A stretch of DNA of 64,000 bases from positions 3,983,303-4,047,302 of the forward strand of contig NC_052354.1 of assembly GCF_009727055.1 (NCBI RefSeq), given 5' to 3'. Below, piece by piece: positions 44,694 to 57,568 of this stretch (its first letter is position 1; every line of letters begins with the position of its first letter). Under the pieces are notes generated by a model that did not search any database, was not told the origin of the DNA, and saw only the letters and a list, made by a program, of their open reading frames with translations. Position numbers and translations under genes: made by a program. Source of the DNA: Benincasa hispida (lineage: Eukaryota; Streptophyta; Magnoliopsida; Cucurbitales; Cucurbitaceae).

Positions 44694-45671
44694 GTAAGTA
44701 GTAATAAAAATTGTCTTGATATAATTATTTGAATTATATATAAATGTCCATCGATTAAATATTCCCAAATATCTTTAATATAATACTCAATGTTTTCATA
44801 TCTGGTTGATTTCATCAATTCAATTTTAATTTTAGATTTCATCTTCGTTTACTTAATTTTGTTTAAGTTGGAAGATTGTGTTGTTGATTCGAGTTAATTA
44901 CTGGAATTAGATTAAGATTTACATTTCACTAGTAATTCTTTAATTGGATTGGATTGAAATAATTTAACTATTTTTTTTTTGGTTAATTCTACAATTTTGA
45001 TGAATTTTGGGGAGAAATTTGGGCTTGAGATGGGCTAAAGTTGGGGTTAGTTTTTTAAAAAAGGACAATTCAAAATATAGGAATCATGCTAAAAATATTA
45101 GTAAATATAATACGATGCAAAAAAAAAAAAAAATCCAAATATAACAAAATTTAGATCAAAGTCTCAAAGTCTATTCCTGATATACTATAACGTTGGTAGA
45201 AGTCTATGAGCAATAAAGTCTATGACACACCCGCCCCTGATTACCCTAACTAACCTAAGACACAAGAAGCCAACATTAGATGCCAGGTAATCTAAGGAAC
45301 CTAGTCGGAGCGGATTTCGTCGGCTAAATCTGGACCAAATATGTAATAGTGGTAGCAATAGGTTGAACACTGGAAACCTTTCAATTTCTCTATCAAGCAG
45401 TTTATATAGTTCGAAGTAACCGGGGGAAGGGGGATTTGAAGTTCATTGGTTGCAAGAGAAATTAAATTGTATAAAATTAAAGCAAGTAAATTTGAGAGAA
45501 ATGTGTTAAGAAAGCCTAGCTTGGATTATCACGAAGCGAGTTTTTGGCTGTAGAGTAAATTGCGAAGAAAACAAGTAAATTGCAAATCCCGCCCAAACAC
45601 GATTTTTTTACTTTTATGACAATTTTTTCATTCTCTCCTCTCAATTTTGCTATAGAGATATGTCATAGTAG

Positions 45672-47289
45672 TGTTGGGGTGTATGCCCTAAAACCTCGTA
45701 GTTTTATGTTAGTTGAATCAATGGTTGATTAATTTTATATTACTTGTGTAATAATCCATTAGCCTAAGATTCGATGTTATCTTATGTAACTTAAACATGT
45801 ATGTGGAGACATACATGTGGATCATGTTTAAGTGATAACCTAAATGGTCTGTAGTATATGGATAAGGCTTAGTGCCTTATCCTAGTAACACTACTGATAC
45901 GACCCTCTTTGTAGTTGTTATAATTATTGCAAAGTACTAAAAATGTTCTGATCCTGATTATTCTTGTGGAGACATGTGAGCAATGGTATCTTATATAAAA
46001 GAGTTTGTATAAAGACCAAACCTCAAAATGTTAAGTCTCTCTTTATAACGTCGTTGGTAAGAGACTTACATTTGATCAGGATGACCATAGGTTACATGAC
46101 CTTAATCCCAAGTGAATAGTGAACTCCTGCCTATGAGGGCTATCCTTTGAGTTGTATGGGTGAAAGTGGCCAAATTCGCCGACTTAATAAGCCTACCATT
46201 TAGGGGATTCGTCTGATTGGGGAGCTGGGAACATAGTTATATAAGAAGGAATTCACTCCTTTCCTATAGTTAAGGTAAAAAGATAAATTGCTCCCTTAAT
46301 GGCTGATTCCAGGGCTTGAATAATGAGACGTCTCACCCTCTCTTGGCTCGAGAAGGGTTCGGTCATAGTTGGACTATGATTAATTGTTCATTAGAGGGAT
46401 CAGTGGTACTTAAAGAGTTAGATGTTACTACAGGGGTTAAATGGTAATTTGACCCAGTTGTACTCATGAGAAATTTGTGAAGGGTGAACTGTTAATTGGT
46501 TATATCCAACAGACACCGAAATATATCTATAGTGTAAAGAGTTCAATTGTTAGTCTTTAGTAGAGTGGCTGACAGTTAATGAATGTTGATTAATTTGATT
46601 AAAAGAGTTTAATCAATTAATTTCGTATCATTGAAGCTTCAATCTATAGATCATGGTCCCCTCGTTAGCTTAATGAGAACTTATGAGGATCAAATTAATT
46701 TGGATTTAATTTGAATTGTTCGAATTAATTAAAGAAAATTAATTGTATAAGATACAATTAAATAATGTATATTGATACATTATAGAATTTTATGAGAGAA
46801 ATAAATATTTGAACTATAACTCCCTCACCCATTACTTTTGATCATACAATCTCACCAAAAAGACTGAAGAAAAAAATGGAGGGGGTCTCTCTCGTTCTCT
46901 CTCTTTCTTCTCATGCTCTCTGTGTTATGTAGATGAGTTTACAGAGAAGAAAATCTCTTTTAATACTCTTCTTCCCTTTCCTCTTACGAAAATTAAGTGC
47001 AAGTCCACACCTCTGCACGATTCTCATCCCTGAGAATAACAGAAAAGATCCCGTGGTGGTGTCCGATTACAATGTTCGTGAGATTGGGAGAAGACGACCC
47101 GAATTGGAGGAATGTGAAGAATTGGTCTTCAACGGGTATGTGATATCTTATCTTTTTTCTCCATTTTCACAGTAGTTGCATCCTTAATTAGTATGCATAT
47201 TGTGTTTTGTTTCTCTGAATTTTATGATTATGTGTAAATTAAAATTGGGAAACGATCTCACTTCCGTCCAGGATTTTCATAGATCATCA
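45672..47289 (+). mobile_element. copia-3 5' LTR
   Basis: 1,618 bp, starting TGTTGGGGTGTATGCCC and ending ...GATCATCA, followed two bases later by a PBS. Shares block order with the LTR pieces at 6111 and 13,601. A CT-rich stretch at about 46,880-46,925 and the frame at 46,933-47,173 are LTR transcript sequence, not a gene. Confidence 0.8.
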
Positions 47290-47291
47290 TG

Positions 47292-47303
47292 TGGTATCAG
47301 AGC
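47292..47303 (+). other. copia-3 primer-binding site
   Basis: TGGTATCAGAGC, complementary to the initiator tRNA(Met) 3' end, two bases after the LTR's terminal CA. It fixes the element's orientation as plus. Confidence 0.88.
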
Positions 47304-49500
47304 AACGTTGTTTGTTCCAAAATTTTAAATTTCTAGAATTAAAATTCAGTTGATGGTGAGATTCTGCAAAAATAATATGTTTATTTTGATGAATGTATGG
47401 GTCTATGCAATCTATGGATGTTTTTTGGGATTGGACTGTTTAGATTTACTATTTTCCTTACAAATTGGTTTGTAAAGGCCTGGCATAATTGAGTAGTAGA
47501 GTCTCTATTTGTTTTTTCCTGTGTCTTTCTGCGTTTTCCAATGAAAATCTAGAGAAAACGAGGCCCAATTTGCAGTAGAAACGAAGGACTTCGCACCGTA
47601 TAGTATGCAATCTATGGATGTATAGTATCGCAAAGCTGTACCCTAACGTCACGACGCTACGTTGTGACAAACGAAGTTGAACTTCTGTAGCATCGCGACG
47701 TTAGTGCAGCGCATCGCGATACTCTGAGATGGACGTGCTGCGGTTCAGGGGATTCAACTGGGTGGTCCGATTCGTTTAGAGCAGTGGTTCGCAGCTTGGT
47801 TCAATCTTTTTGGTCTAGTTCAGCTGCAGTTTTTGTAACAATTTAGTTTTTTAATCAATTAAATTAATATAAAAGTTATATTAATTTAATTAATTATTTG
47901 GGAGCCCAATCCCAATCCATTTATTTGTTTTTAAATTATGCATTTGATATATGGTTTAATTTTTTTTTATGTCATAATATATGCAATATAAAAAATTCCA
48001 CCATACGTTATGCATTTAATCATGCATTATAAGTATTATAAATTTTATAATATAATCTCATGATTTAATTTTATAGCATGCTCATACATAATTTAATATA
48101 AATGTTATAATATATAAAGCATGCATTAGTGACATTACCATGCATCATTTATATTATAATTGTTATAATATATAGTAAGCATGTTTGGATGAATGTCATT
48201 ACTAATTTCATTACTTTAGTATATAAATGTTATATATATTGAATAATGAAATTGAAATTTCATGAAGCGTGTCATTAATTTAGGTAATTTATAATTGTTA
48301 TAATTTTCCTAAGTATGATTTCGAATGTAATGTTTGTGTTTAATTTAGTTCATTTGATTTTATAATTGTTATAATTAAATGAAATTAGAAATTAAAATAA
48401 ATAATAAAGAGTTACTTACGAACTTAGGTTAAAATCATTTTTTAAATAGTTTAAAATATGATTCATTTAGACCTGTGTTCACAATATTTATAATAAGATT
48501 AGAGATAGGTTTAATCTTTTCAATCAGTTTAATAGAATTAAACTAGTTCAAATAAAATATTAAAATTGTGCAAAAGTATCTATAAGGGACTTTTGTCTAA
48601 GGCCGGTTCTGTCTAGATTGGGATATTTAAGCTAACAAAAACATAATACCCCTACTTAGGAACTGACTTGGTAGGTGAATTAGAAAATTTTGTTATAAGC
48701 ATGCAATGGGTGATTAATGTTTATTAAAATATTTATCGAACATAAATCAACAATGTTAAATTATCCAATATAATTGTTATATTCAGCCAAGTTAACAATT
48801 CACTTAGATAAATTTATTAGCCTAATTTACCTAAGTAATGGACCCTCATTTGTAAAATACTCAGTGGGAGGAAAATAATATATATGATACTTCGATTTCA
48901 TTTTCACGTTTCTCCCTAAATAGTTCTCACCGTGAGATCTATGCTCAGCCTCTAGACATCTTTGCTTATGTCCCCCTACGGATGGTATTTGTATAGGTCA
49001 ATACCAAGGTGAATAGAGATAGTGTTTATAGTAAGTGGGTTAGGAAAGTGTGTCAACACATCCCATGGTCTCTTTCATTGGTTTGTAGTAAACTTTCATA
49101 CTCGGCATCGAGACACCTTTGATTGTGTTCCCCTATGGATGAGGTTTGCATGAAATTTTACCCAAACTACATAAATGGATAGGATTGCTTGAGTTTTGCA
49201 TCAATTAGTTTTTCCATACGGTTGGCTCGGGTAGAACTCTATCATCTAAAATGAAGGATTACAATTAAAAGAAATTGTTAAGTAAGTTAATTGTTTCTTG
49301 ACCAAAATATGGTAACTAGATGTTATAGGAATAAAAAGTTATTCCGGTGTAACATTTGGTTGAGAATGTCTCAATCAAGTGAAGGAATGACTGATTGCCA
49401 TGCGGTGGCTTTTATTCTTACGCACTTGAGTATCATAGCAATAGAAATATTACATGATTCATATTCAAATTCATGGGTTCATCTTTAAAATTCTTTGATG
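47304..49500 (+). mobile_element. copia-3 untranslated leader
   Basis: A long non-coding leader; 48,770-49,460 matches window positions 1-700 in order. Gag and pol that should follow were not found. Confidence 0.65.
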
Positions 49501-50990
49501 AATTATAATGGATAATAGATTGCATATCGCTGATTAACATATTTATATTTTATATAATTCAAAGTTATGTTTATTTGTCTAAAAGTTTTAATTACCGATA
49601 TAAATCAAATGTCTTGATGAATATATTACATTGAAAATTTCATCAACACATAATAGCAAGGTAATTTTGTCTTAATTTAGGAAATGTTTTCAAAAGAATT
49701 GTTGTCATTTCATGAAGTGTTCATGAAACTTTGCGTGATAGCTTATTGTAATTGTCTACAATACATATGATGTATCTAGATAAAAACATGACAAAACATA
49801 TTGTATGTTGGAGTCATAGGAAGTTAAATGATCTAGAAAGTTAAGTATCATCGAGTTTCCAAGAAAATTATAATGACTAAAGTTAATGAGAAAAAAGTTT
49901 CCTAATTAGTTTGAGATGTCAGTTGTTGAATGATTTTAGAAATGTCTCAAAAAGAATAAAAATGAGAAAAAGTACATTTAATCTACTAAGTTCATGGGGG
50001 AGAATACAGATTCACACTTGATAGTTGAATAATAATTTACTATTAGAATTTTTCTTCATTACAATTAGATTGTAAATTTTGGCAAGTACTTATTTAAGTG
50101 GAATAGTTCTACTAATTGACAAAAGGTTGTTCATCTCAGTTAAAGTAATGGGTGGCATGAAAATGTTATTTAGTTTTTTTTAATATGGTGCTTTTATCAC
50201 CATAAGAAAAATTCTATTTTTTCAAGCTTTATTACTAATATTTCATAGCATGTGAATAGTTAGTGATAAGGCATGTTTAACAAAATTCGTTTTTGAAAAC
50301 ATGTTCAACTTTAATTAAATGTATTTTTGTGCATTAAAATGTAATGATATTTATTATGCTGAGTATAGTACTTTTATCACCATGAGGGACATTCAATTTC
50401 CTCAAGGAAAAGTACTAAAATATTTCATAACATATTAATCGTTTTGGTAATTATACATGTTTTCAAAACTTGTTTTGAAAATATGTTCAACATTAAATAT
50501 ACACATTTTTGTGTGTTAAATGTTAACACATTTACTAATCAACAGTGAGAGTGTAACGATTAATAAATCCAGAAATAAAGAAAAATTCTATTCTCCTGAA
50601 GGATACATGACTTTGGTTTTTAGAAATGACAGTTAGGGGTAATTCTCTAAGAGTTATAGTTAAATAATTATTATCTGTCAAAAGCCTTGCATCTCATGCA
50701 TGTGTGCCATTAAACCTTATTAAATAAGTTTACCTAGCTAATCTGAGACTTTCTTTCTTTAACTCAAGTGGTCCTATGTTAGAAAGCATAAGTTTGATTT
50801 CACAGATAATCCATTAATATGATTGATGAGTATTTATGAATAAATGTATTTTGTGTTAGCATAAATACTTTATATCTATATTGAATAGATAAACCTTGTA
50901 ATCATTCATATTAAATTGTCAAGAATATATACATACCGGACTCAATTGAAAGATTGATGATGACTAAGTGGCGGCTATTGTCTTCTTCAA
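49501..50990. other. AT-rich gene-free stretch with an imperfect duplication
   Basis: No coding signal. Two diverged ~180-bp copies (about 50,165-50,345 and 50,362-50,530) share 'cttttatcaccat', 'atatttcata', 'catgtt' and 'acacatttttgtg'-like blocks. May be the degraded inside of copia-3. Confidence 0.45.
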
Positions 50991-50999
50991 CCAAAGCTC

Positions 51000-51737
51000 C
51001 AAATGCCCTAAGTGGGATCTCTCTCTAGACAAGATTCAAGAAAGACTGAGTGCTTATTGCTTTCGTATGTTGGGGACCATAGCCCTAAGGTCTCTTTATA
51101 TACTATAGTTCAATTAGGGTTCCATTAAACCCTAATTAACTAGAAATAGGTTTTTATCCCTTAAGTCCATACTCAATTAGGAATCTAGGGCCTCAATTAA
51201 TTAGATCACATAATAGGGCCCAATCTAATAAAACAACCTAATGTGATAAATTATTAATCCACATACATAGCCCATCATTTAATTAAACATATTATTATTT
51301 AAATATGTCTAACAATATCTCATTTGGGCTATGTCTGTGTACCTAATATAATTAAATCACATAAACCTTAAGCACGCATAAATAGGTTATTTCAATAATA
51401 GAATTCTCCTTTAGTTCAATCTGGTTCATCTCCTGTATTAGCACAGAATCAAGGCGGATTTCGTCACTATCCTTGTAACTAAACCTTCCTTGATCACCAA
51501 TTCCAATACATTCAATGACATAGATCAAGTATGGATGGATAGCATGGAAACTACATGTAAAGTGATCTAGATCATGCTTGTTTCCAACTAGTCCAAATTC
51601 CTTAATGAGATCATTCTAAAAAACTTTATGCTAAATTGCATGCATGATAAATGAGTTTAGATAATAAAACATTAACCATCAACTTTATTATATATATAAT
51701 ATAAACAAAATAAGGTCAAAGAACATCCTTAATAACA
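51000..51737 (-). mobile_element. copia-4 3' LTR (left boundary uncertain)
   Basis: On the minus strand, the sequence after the polypurine tract AGTGGGAG (51,747-51,740) begins TGTTATTAAGG at 51,737, as expected of an LTR start. The far end was not located; 51,000 is a guess. Confidence 0.5.
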
Positions 51738-51754
51738 AACTCCCACTAAACATG

Positions 51755-54700
51755 GAATTAGAAAAGTGACTAAAACCCATGTGAGCAACATGCTCATGAA
51801 AAACTTTAGGTGGTAAACCTTTAGTCAATGGATCTACCACCATAGAGTTTGTTCCTATGTGTTCTATCAAAATTTGACCTTTACGAACTCTTTCTTTAAC
51901 AACTAGAAACTTCACGTCTACATGTTTTGACTTCGTATTGCTAGAATTCACCATCCTGAATTCTTTCTTTAAAAATCAGTAACTTCACGTTTGCATACTT
52001 TGATTTTGTATTGCTTTTGTTGTTGCTAGAATACATCACTGTCAACTTATTGTCACAAAATAATTTTAGTGGTCTTTCTATGCCAACCACTATCCGTAGT
52101 CCAGTGACAAAATTTTGCAACCATATTTCATGATTGGATGCCTCATAACATGCTATAAACTCCACAACCATGGTAGAAGAAGCCATAAGTGTTTGTTTAA
52201 CACTTTTCTAGGATACAGCTCCTCCAGCCAACATGAAGATATAGTCGGAAGTGGATTGCAAAGTATCTTGACATCCAACATAATCAGAATTAGAATACCC
52301 AATGATCTCCAAAACTTCTGATCTTTGATAAGTGAGCATCTAATCTTTTGTTCTCTGTAAATGCCTCATAACCCGTTTGGCTCCTTTCCAACGATCCATC
52401 CCCGAGTTACTCAAATATTTTCTTAACACTCTAACTATGAACGCAATATCTGGATGTGTACATATTTGAGCATACATTAAACTTCCATTGGCCGATGGAT
52501 AGGGAACCTTCTGCATCTCCTTAGTCTCTAGTGTGGTCTTGGGGCATTGACCTAAATGAAATTTATCACCTTTAGCGATCAGGGTATCTCCCGACGCACA
52601 ATCTTTCATGCCAAATCTACTCAAGATCTTTTCAATGTAGTTTTTTTGTGACAATCTAAAATACCTTGAGAACGATCTCACAGTATTTCAATTCCTAATA
52701 CAAATAAGCATCACCAAGATCCTTCATCTCAAAATTTCTTTTGAGAAATCTCTTAGTGTCATGCAATTAACTTACATCATTACTAGCTATGAGTATGCCA
52801 TTGACATATAACACCAGAAAGATTGATTTACTCCCACTGAACTTGTGATATACACAATCTTCCACATTGTTCACCTTAAAACCAAATGAGGTTATCAGTT
52901 CATGGAATTTGTGATACCATTGACGAGATGCTTGCTTGAGACCGTAGATGAATTTCTTTAATTTGCACACCATAGACTTTGAATTGTCAGACACAAAATT
53001 TTTTGGCTGCACCATATAAATCTTCTCATCAATGTTTCCATTGAGAAACGCAGTTTTTACATCCATCTGGTGTAGCTCTAAATCAAAGTGAGCTACCAGT
53101 GCCATGATTACCCTAAAAGAGTCTTTCGATGAAACCGGAGAGAAAATCTATTTGTAATCAATGCCTTCCTTTTAAGTAAAATCCTTTACAACAAGATGAG
53201 CCTTATATCTTTAGATATTGCCATGTGAATCCTTTTGGTTTTAAATATCCATTTACAACCTATGGGTTTCACTCCTGATGGCAGTTCGACAAGTTCCCAA
53301 ATATCATTGTCTTTCATGGATTTTATTTCCTCTTCCATAGCACTTATCCACTTTTGAGAGTTAGAACTTTGTAAAGCTTGTTGGAAGTTGATTGGATCAT
53401 CTTCCATTATGCCTACATCATCCCGATGTTCTTAAAAAAATGCAATATAATCATCTGGAATTGCACTTCTTCTCTCTCTAGTAGATCTTCTTAATGGCAC
53501 TTCTTGAGGTTGTTGTGTTTGAACTTCAGATTTAATAACAAAGACTTCAATGTTGTCTTGTTCTATAATTGGTTCAATAATGAAGTCAGGAATTGGAGCC
53601 TGAACATCATTTATAATCACATCAAGAAAAGAAACCAATTCCTCTTCAAAGTCAACTTTTCTCATGTTATCTTCCCCCCAAACTCAACATTCTCAAGGAA
53701 TCTAGCATTTCTTGTCTCAAACAATGATCTAGAAGTGGGATTATAAAACTTGAAACCCCGAGAATACTCAGAATACCCAACAAAATAGTAGCTAATAGTT
53801 CTTGAGTCCAATTTTCTTTCATTAGGCCTATAAGACCTAGCCTCAGCTGGACCACCAGATGTGAAGAGGCCTAATATTAGGATTCTTTCCTATCTACAAC
53901 TTATAAAGGGGTTTTGGTTACTACTTTACTAGGTACCCTATTAAGAATATATGTTGCAGTCGTTAGTGCCTCACCCTAGAGGGATTCTGATAGAGAAGAA
54001 TGACTAATTATACTTCTTACCATATCCTTAAGTGTTCTATTTCTCCTTTCTGCTACACCATTCATGCTGGGTTTGCCCGACATAGTGTATTGCGGAGCAA
54101 TTCCACATTCCTCTAGGTATTTGGCAAAGGGCCCTAGACGTTGTTCACCTGATCCATCATATCTACCATAGTATTCATCACCACGATCAAATTTGATAGC
54201 CTTAATTTTCTTTCCAAGTTGAAGTTCAACTTCAGCATTGAAAGACTTCAAAACATCCAAAGATTGAGACTTCTTATGAATTAAATATAGGTACCCATAT
54301 CTTGAATAGATGTCTATGAACGTAATAAAATATTGTTGTCCATTCCAAGAGGCCGTAGGGAATGGACCACAAATGTGTGTATGTATTAGTTCTAAGACGT
54401 TTGAGCATCTGTTGGCACCTAATTTTCTTATGTTCGTCTGTTTTCCCTTAATACATTCCACATAAACGTTGAAGTTACTTAAATTAAGGGAATCAAGAAT
54501 TCCATCTGACACAAGTCTCTGAATTCTCTGTTTAGAGATGTGACCTAAATTCTTGTGCCATAACATAGCGGAATTCTCATTTAATTTACGCTTTGTACCA
54601 CATGAATTAGATAACAGGACCATATTAAATGAAGCAAAAGAATCAAGCATATATAGATTATCAATTAAAGAACCGATACTAGTAAGCTTAGAATCTTGAA

Positions 54701-54895
54701 AAACACTAACTTTATTGTTTTCAAAAGAACAAGAAAAACCAAATTTTTCCAAACTGAAAAAAGAAACTAAATTTTATCTAAAGGACGGTACAACAAAAGT
54801 CTCATTCAGATCCAAATAACAACCAATTTTTAAAAGTAATCTAAAATTTCCAATAGCTTCAACTGGAACTGCTTTGCCATCGCCTACATAGTGAA
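51755..54895 (-). pseudogene. copia-4 polyprotein relic (protease tail to RNase H)
   Basis: Decayed Ty1/copia pol. In minus-strand order: end of the protease region (54,895-54,770, 'GDGKAVPVEAIG'); GAG-pre-integrase and integrase (54,752-53,976, MLWHKNLGHISKQRIQRLV); linker and RT start (53,665-53,186); RT palm (53,105-52,767, QMDVKTAFLNGNIDEKIYM); connection (52,681-52,340); RNase H (52,186-51,760, ending VDPLTKGLPPKVFHEHV). Key residues are lost. Integrase Asp-1 is His (HTHICGPF), though Asp-2 (KFDRGDEY) and the Glu (MNGVAERRNRT) remain. The RT active site YVDD reads YVNG. Several stops and frameshifts occur. A short diverged tandem duplication lies in RNase H (51,895-52,030). Gag and the 5' LTR are missing; at about 54,900 it abuts an Athila-like fragment. 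Confidence 0.88.
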
Positions 54896-54939
54896 TCTGT
54901 CAGCATCACTTGGCGATCCTCTCCTATTGTACTTTGTGA

Positions 54940-55560
54940 TTTGATTGTAGACATTGACTATGAGGAGAGGTGACTTTGTAGGGAAAGAACAAGAGGAGAA
55001 GAAGGAGAATTTGAAGAGCTAAGACAGGTAGAAGAAGAACCAACTCAATCAACCATTATGGGAGAAGCAAGGGAGCAAACCTTGTGAGAGCTTGCGAAGT
55101 CAAACTACAACCAACAACCATTGTGCATAGTGTATCCAAAGACTACCATTCCTTTTGAACTTAAACTGGGACTTGTGCATCTCTTGCCTACATTTAGAGG
55201 ATAACTCGACCAGGATCCACGCAAACACACGAAAGAATTTCATATAGTATGTGATGGAATGCACCCACATGGAATAACCCAAGAACAACTTAATCTTAGG
55301 GCCTTTCCTTTCTCTTTGAAGGATGAGGCCAAAGATTGATTGTACTATTTGCCGGCGGGATCCATCAATATATGGAATGGTTTGACAAAGAAGTTCTTAG
55401 AAAAAAATTTTCCCGCATCTAAGGCACATAATACTGGAAAAGAAATCTATGGCATTAAGCAAGTTGTAGGAGAGTCACTTTATGAATATCGACAAATATA
55501 TAAACAACTTTGTACTTCATTTCCTCATCATCAAATTTTTTAACAATATCTTATCCAATA
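54940..55560 (+). pseudogene. Athila/Tat-like gypsy gag fragment
   Basis: The plus-strand translation contains LLPTFRG, HTKEFHIVCDGMHPHGIT, LRAFPFSLKDEAKD and then (55,340-55,541) LYYLPAGSINIWNGLTKKFL, KNFPASKAHN and GESLYEYRQIYKQLC: the Retrotrans_gag domain of Ty3/gypsy elements. The DW of the conserved KDWLYYL block is broken by a stop (KD*LYYL, 55,337-55,339). Further stops lie upstream and at 55,541. Confidence 0.82.
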
Positions 55561-57400
55561 ATTCTAATCAAGTTTGCTTCCATCGGAGAGGAGCAACATT
55601 GATGCTACTACCGGAGGGGCTCTAGCTAACAAGACGCCCACCGAAGTTAGTAACTCATATCCACTATGGCAGAAAATTCTCAAAATTTCAAATCAAGGAC
55701 TGTCGACCACAAAATTGTTCAATACAAAGAGGTAAGTGAGCTTAGAACTCAAGTCTCTAATCTTGTATCTCTTTTAACACAGGTTCCTCAAGGCGGTCTC
55801 CCTCAAGTTAAGATATGTGGAGCATGTGGATTAGCTGAACATACTTCCGAAGTTTCCCACAAGCTCAAGTGAATGCAATAGGAGGCTTCCAAAGGAAGTA
55901 TGATCCACAAGGGCAAACCTACAATCAAGGGTGGAGAGATCATCCTAACTTCAAGTGGGGATCTCAAGTACAATTTGAAAATCGAAACCAATCTTCCCCA
56001 TCATCTTCCTCATATATGTATTTAGAGGATGTCGTAAAATCACTAGCTGACCACTCTTTGAAATTTTGATAGGAAGTACATCAACTTCAAAAAGACAACA
56101 TTCAATTGCAAGAAGAGAGCAAATCACTCCAATAGGACACCAAGTCTTTCAAATAAGAAATAAGACAAGGCTTCACCAATTTGGGGACTCAAATAACCCA
56201 ACTAGCAATTGTGGTAAGCAAGCTAGAAAGCAAGTCGTCGGAGAAGCTTCCTGCTCAACCCGGTTCAATCCTCTTCAAAGAAGCAAGAAAAGGTAATAAA
56301 TGAACCCTATGTACCTAAAGCACCATTCCTTAGTAGATTAGCAAGGCCTAAAGGAGAAGATACTGATTTAGAGCTTATTGAGTTGTTAAAAAAGGTACAA
56401 ATTAGCATCCCTTTGTTTAATGCTATTCAACAAATACCTAGGAATGCTAAATATTTGAAAGATTTATGCACTAAAAAAAAAAAGAATAGGTGCTTCAATA
56501 AATGTCATGTCTTACCATGTTTATGAAGTCCTAAAATTAAATGGCCTACAAAAACTAATGTTTGCATACAATTAGCTGATTAGTCATACATACAACCTTT
56601 AGGCATAGTTGAGGATGTCTTGTTGAGAGTAGGTGAATTGATTTTTTCCGTTGATTTTTATATCTTGAAAATGGACGAACCTTACACTGCATCTTCTTCT
56701 ACTATCTTACTAGGAAGACCCTTCATGAAAATTGCAAAAACTAGAATTGATGTAGATAAAGGGTCTTTTTCGGTAGAATTTGATAGAAAAGTAAAATCAC
56801 TCAACATTTATGATGCCATGAAATTCATGGAGGAGTATTTATCTCTTTGCTCTATTGATTTGCATGATGAGATAACAGATATTGTTGGTTCCATGTTGTA
56901 TGAAAATTTTGATTTTTTGGTAGCTCCCTCTATAGATTATGGCTTTGATTGGATTTCCCATAATTCTTCTCATGCATCTCTTAATTTTTGCGATCATAAT
57001 GTTTCAAACAAAAAGCATGTTTCTAAATCTTCTATTGAAATTTGAGAAAATAATCAATCTTCTTAAAAAGATATTGATTTCAATGATTCAAATAAGTTTG
57101 GCATGAATAAAGATTCTTCTAAAGAAACAATTGATGATTCATTGAATATTGTTTGTTTGAAAGAAAAACCTTCAACTCATGATTCTAATTATGAATTTAT
57201 TTGTAATAACAAAACAATAAATAATAAGGCTTCTAACTTTTGCTCTGATTTTAAAGTGCAGTTAAAAGGAATTGAGTCCAAGACCCTCCCATCTTAAAGA
57301 GCAAATTCTTGGGTAGTTGTTTCAAGAATCCGAAGAAGAAAGTGCCTAAAAAGACTGAGAATTTTAATGTTCCTTGAAATAGGAAGATTTTTCAAGGTGA
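55561..57400 (+). pseudogene. Athila-like gag tail and aspartic protease fragment
   Basis: Continues the same element. 55,666-56,296 holds degraded gag-tail frames. Near 56,420-56,600 comes NAIQQIPR.AKYLKDLC, then RIGASINVMSYHVYEVL, the protease block that is normally DLGAS, so the catalytic Asp is replaced. 56,620-57,045 holds the protease end (VDFYILKMDEPYTASSSTIL, LLGRPFMKIAKTRIDV, FDRKVKSLNIYDAMKF). Frames beyond (57,103-57,297) look like linker. No RT follows: a copia LTR scrap and a different gypsy element begin at 57,428 and 57,569. Confidence 0.75.
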
Positions 57401-57427
57401 ACGGGCACATGCTTAAAGTCTACAACG

Positions 57428-57567
57428 TGTTAGGAATGTCCTAAACTTGCATTTCGTAAATATCATTAACATATTATATTTATCAATAAAAGTATTATTG
57501 AGTATTTTATTCAATAAGTTGTTGATATTGCATTCTTTTATAAAAATCTAATAAAAAAACTCATGGC
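57428..57567 (+). mobile_element. Truncated copia LTR scrap
   Basis: Starts TGTTAGGAATGTCCTAAAC in copia-LTR style, runs about 140 bp, and is cut by the gypsy LTR at 57,569. The call rests on the start motif and the TATCAATAAAA-rich body only. Confidence 0.4.
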
Positions 57568-57568
57568 T

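Larger units (their letters stand above)
42662..45671. repeat. Segmental duplication, copy B
   Basis: The longer partner of 35,558-38,382. It keeps a coding-like ~190-bp segment (43,067-43,260) absent from copy A, the same GATAGAC foldback (44,213-44,400) and the same 57-nt exon-like block (44,637-44,693). It ends exactly at the TG of a copia LTR. Confidence 0.85.

Noticed and set aside
46933..47175. 80-codon plus-strand frame with a hydrophobic N-terminus
   Set aside because: It lies wholly inside the copia-3 LTR and has no recognisable domain.
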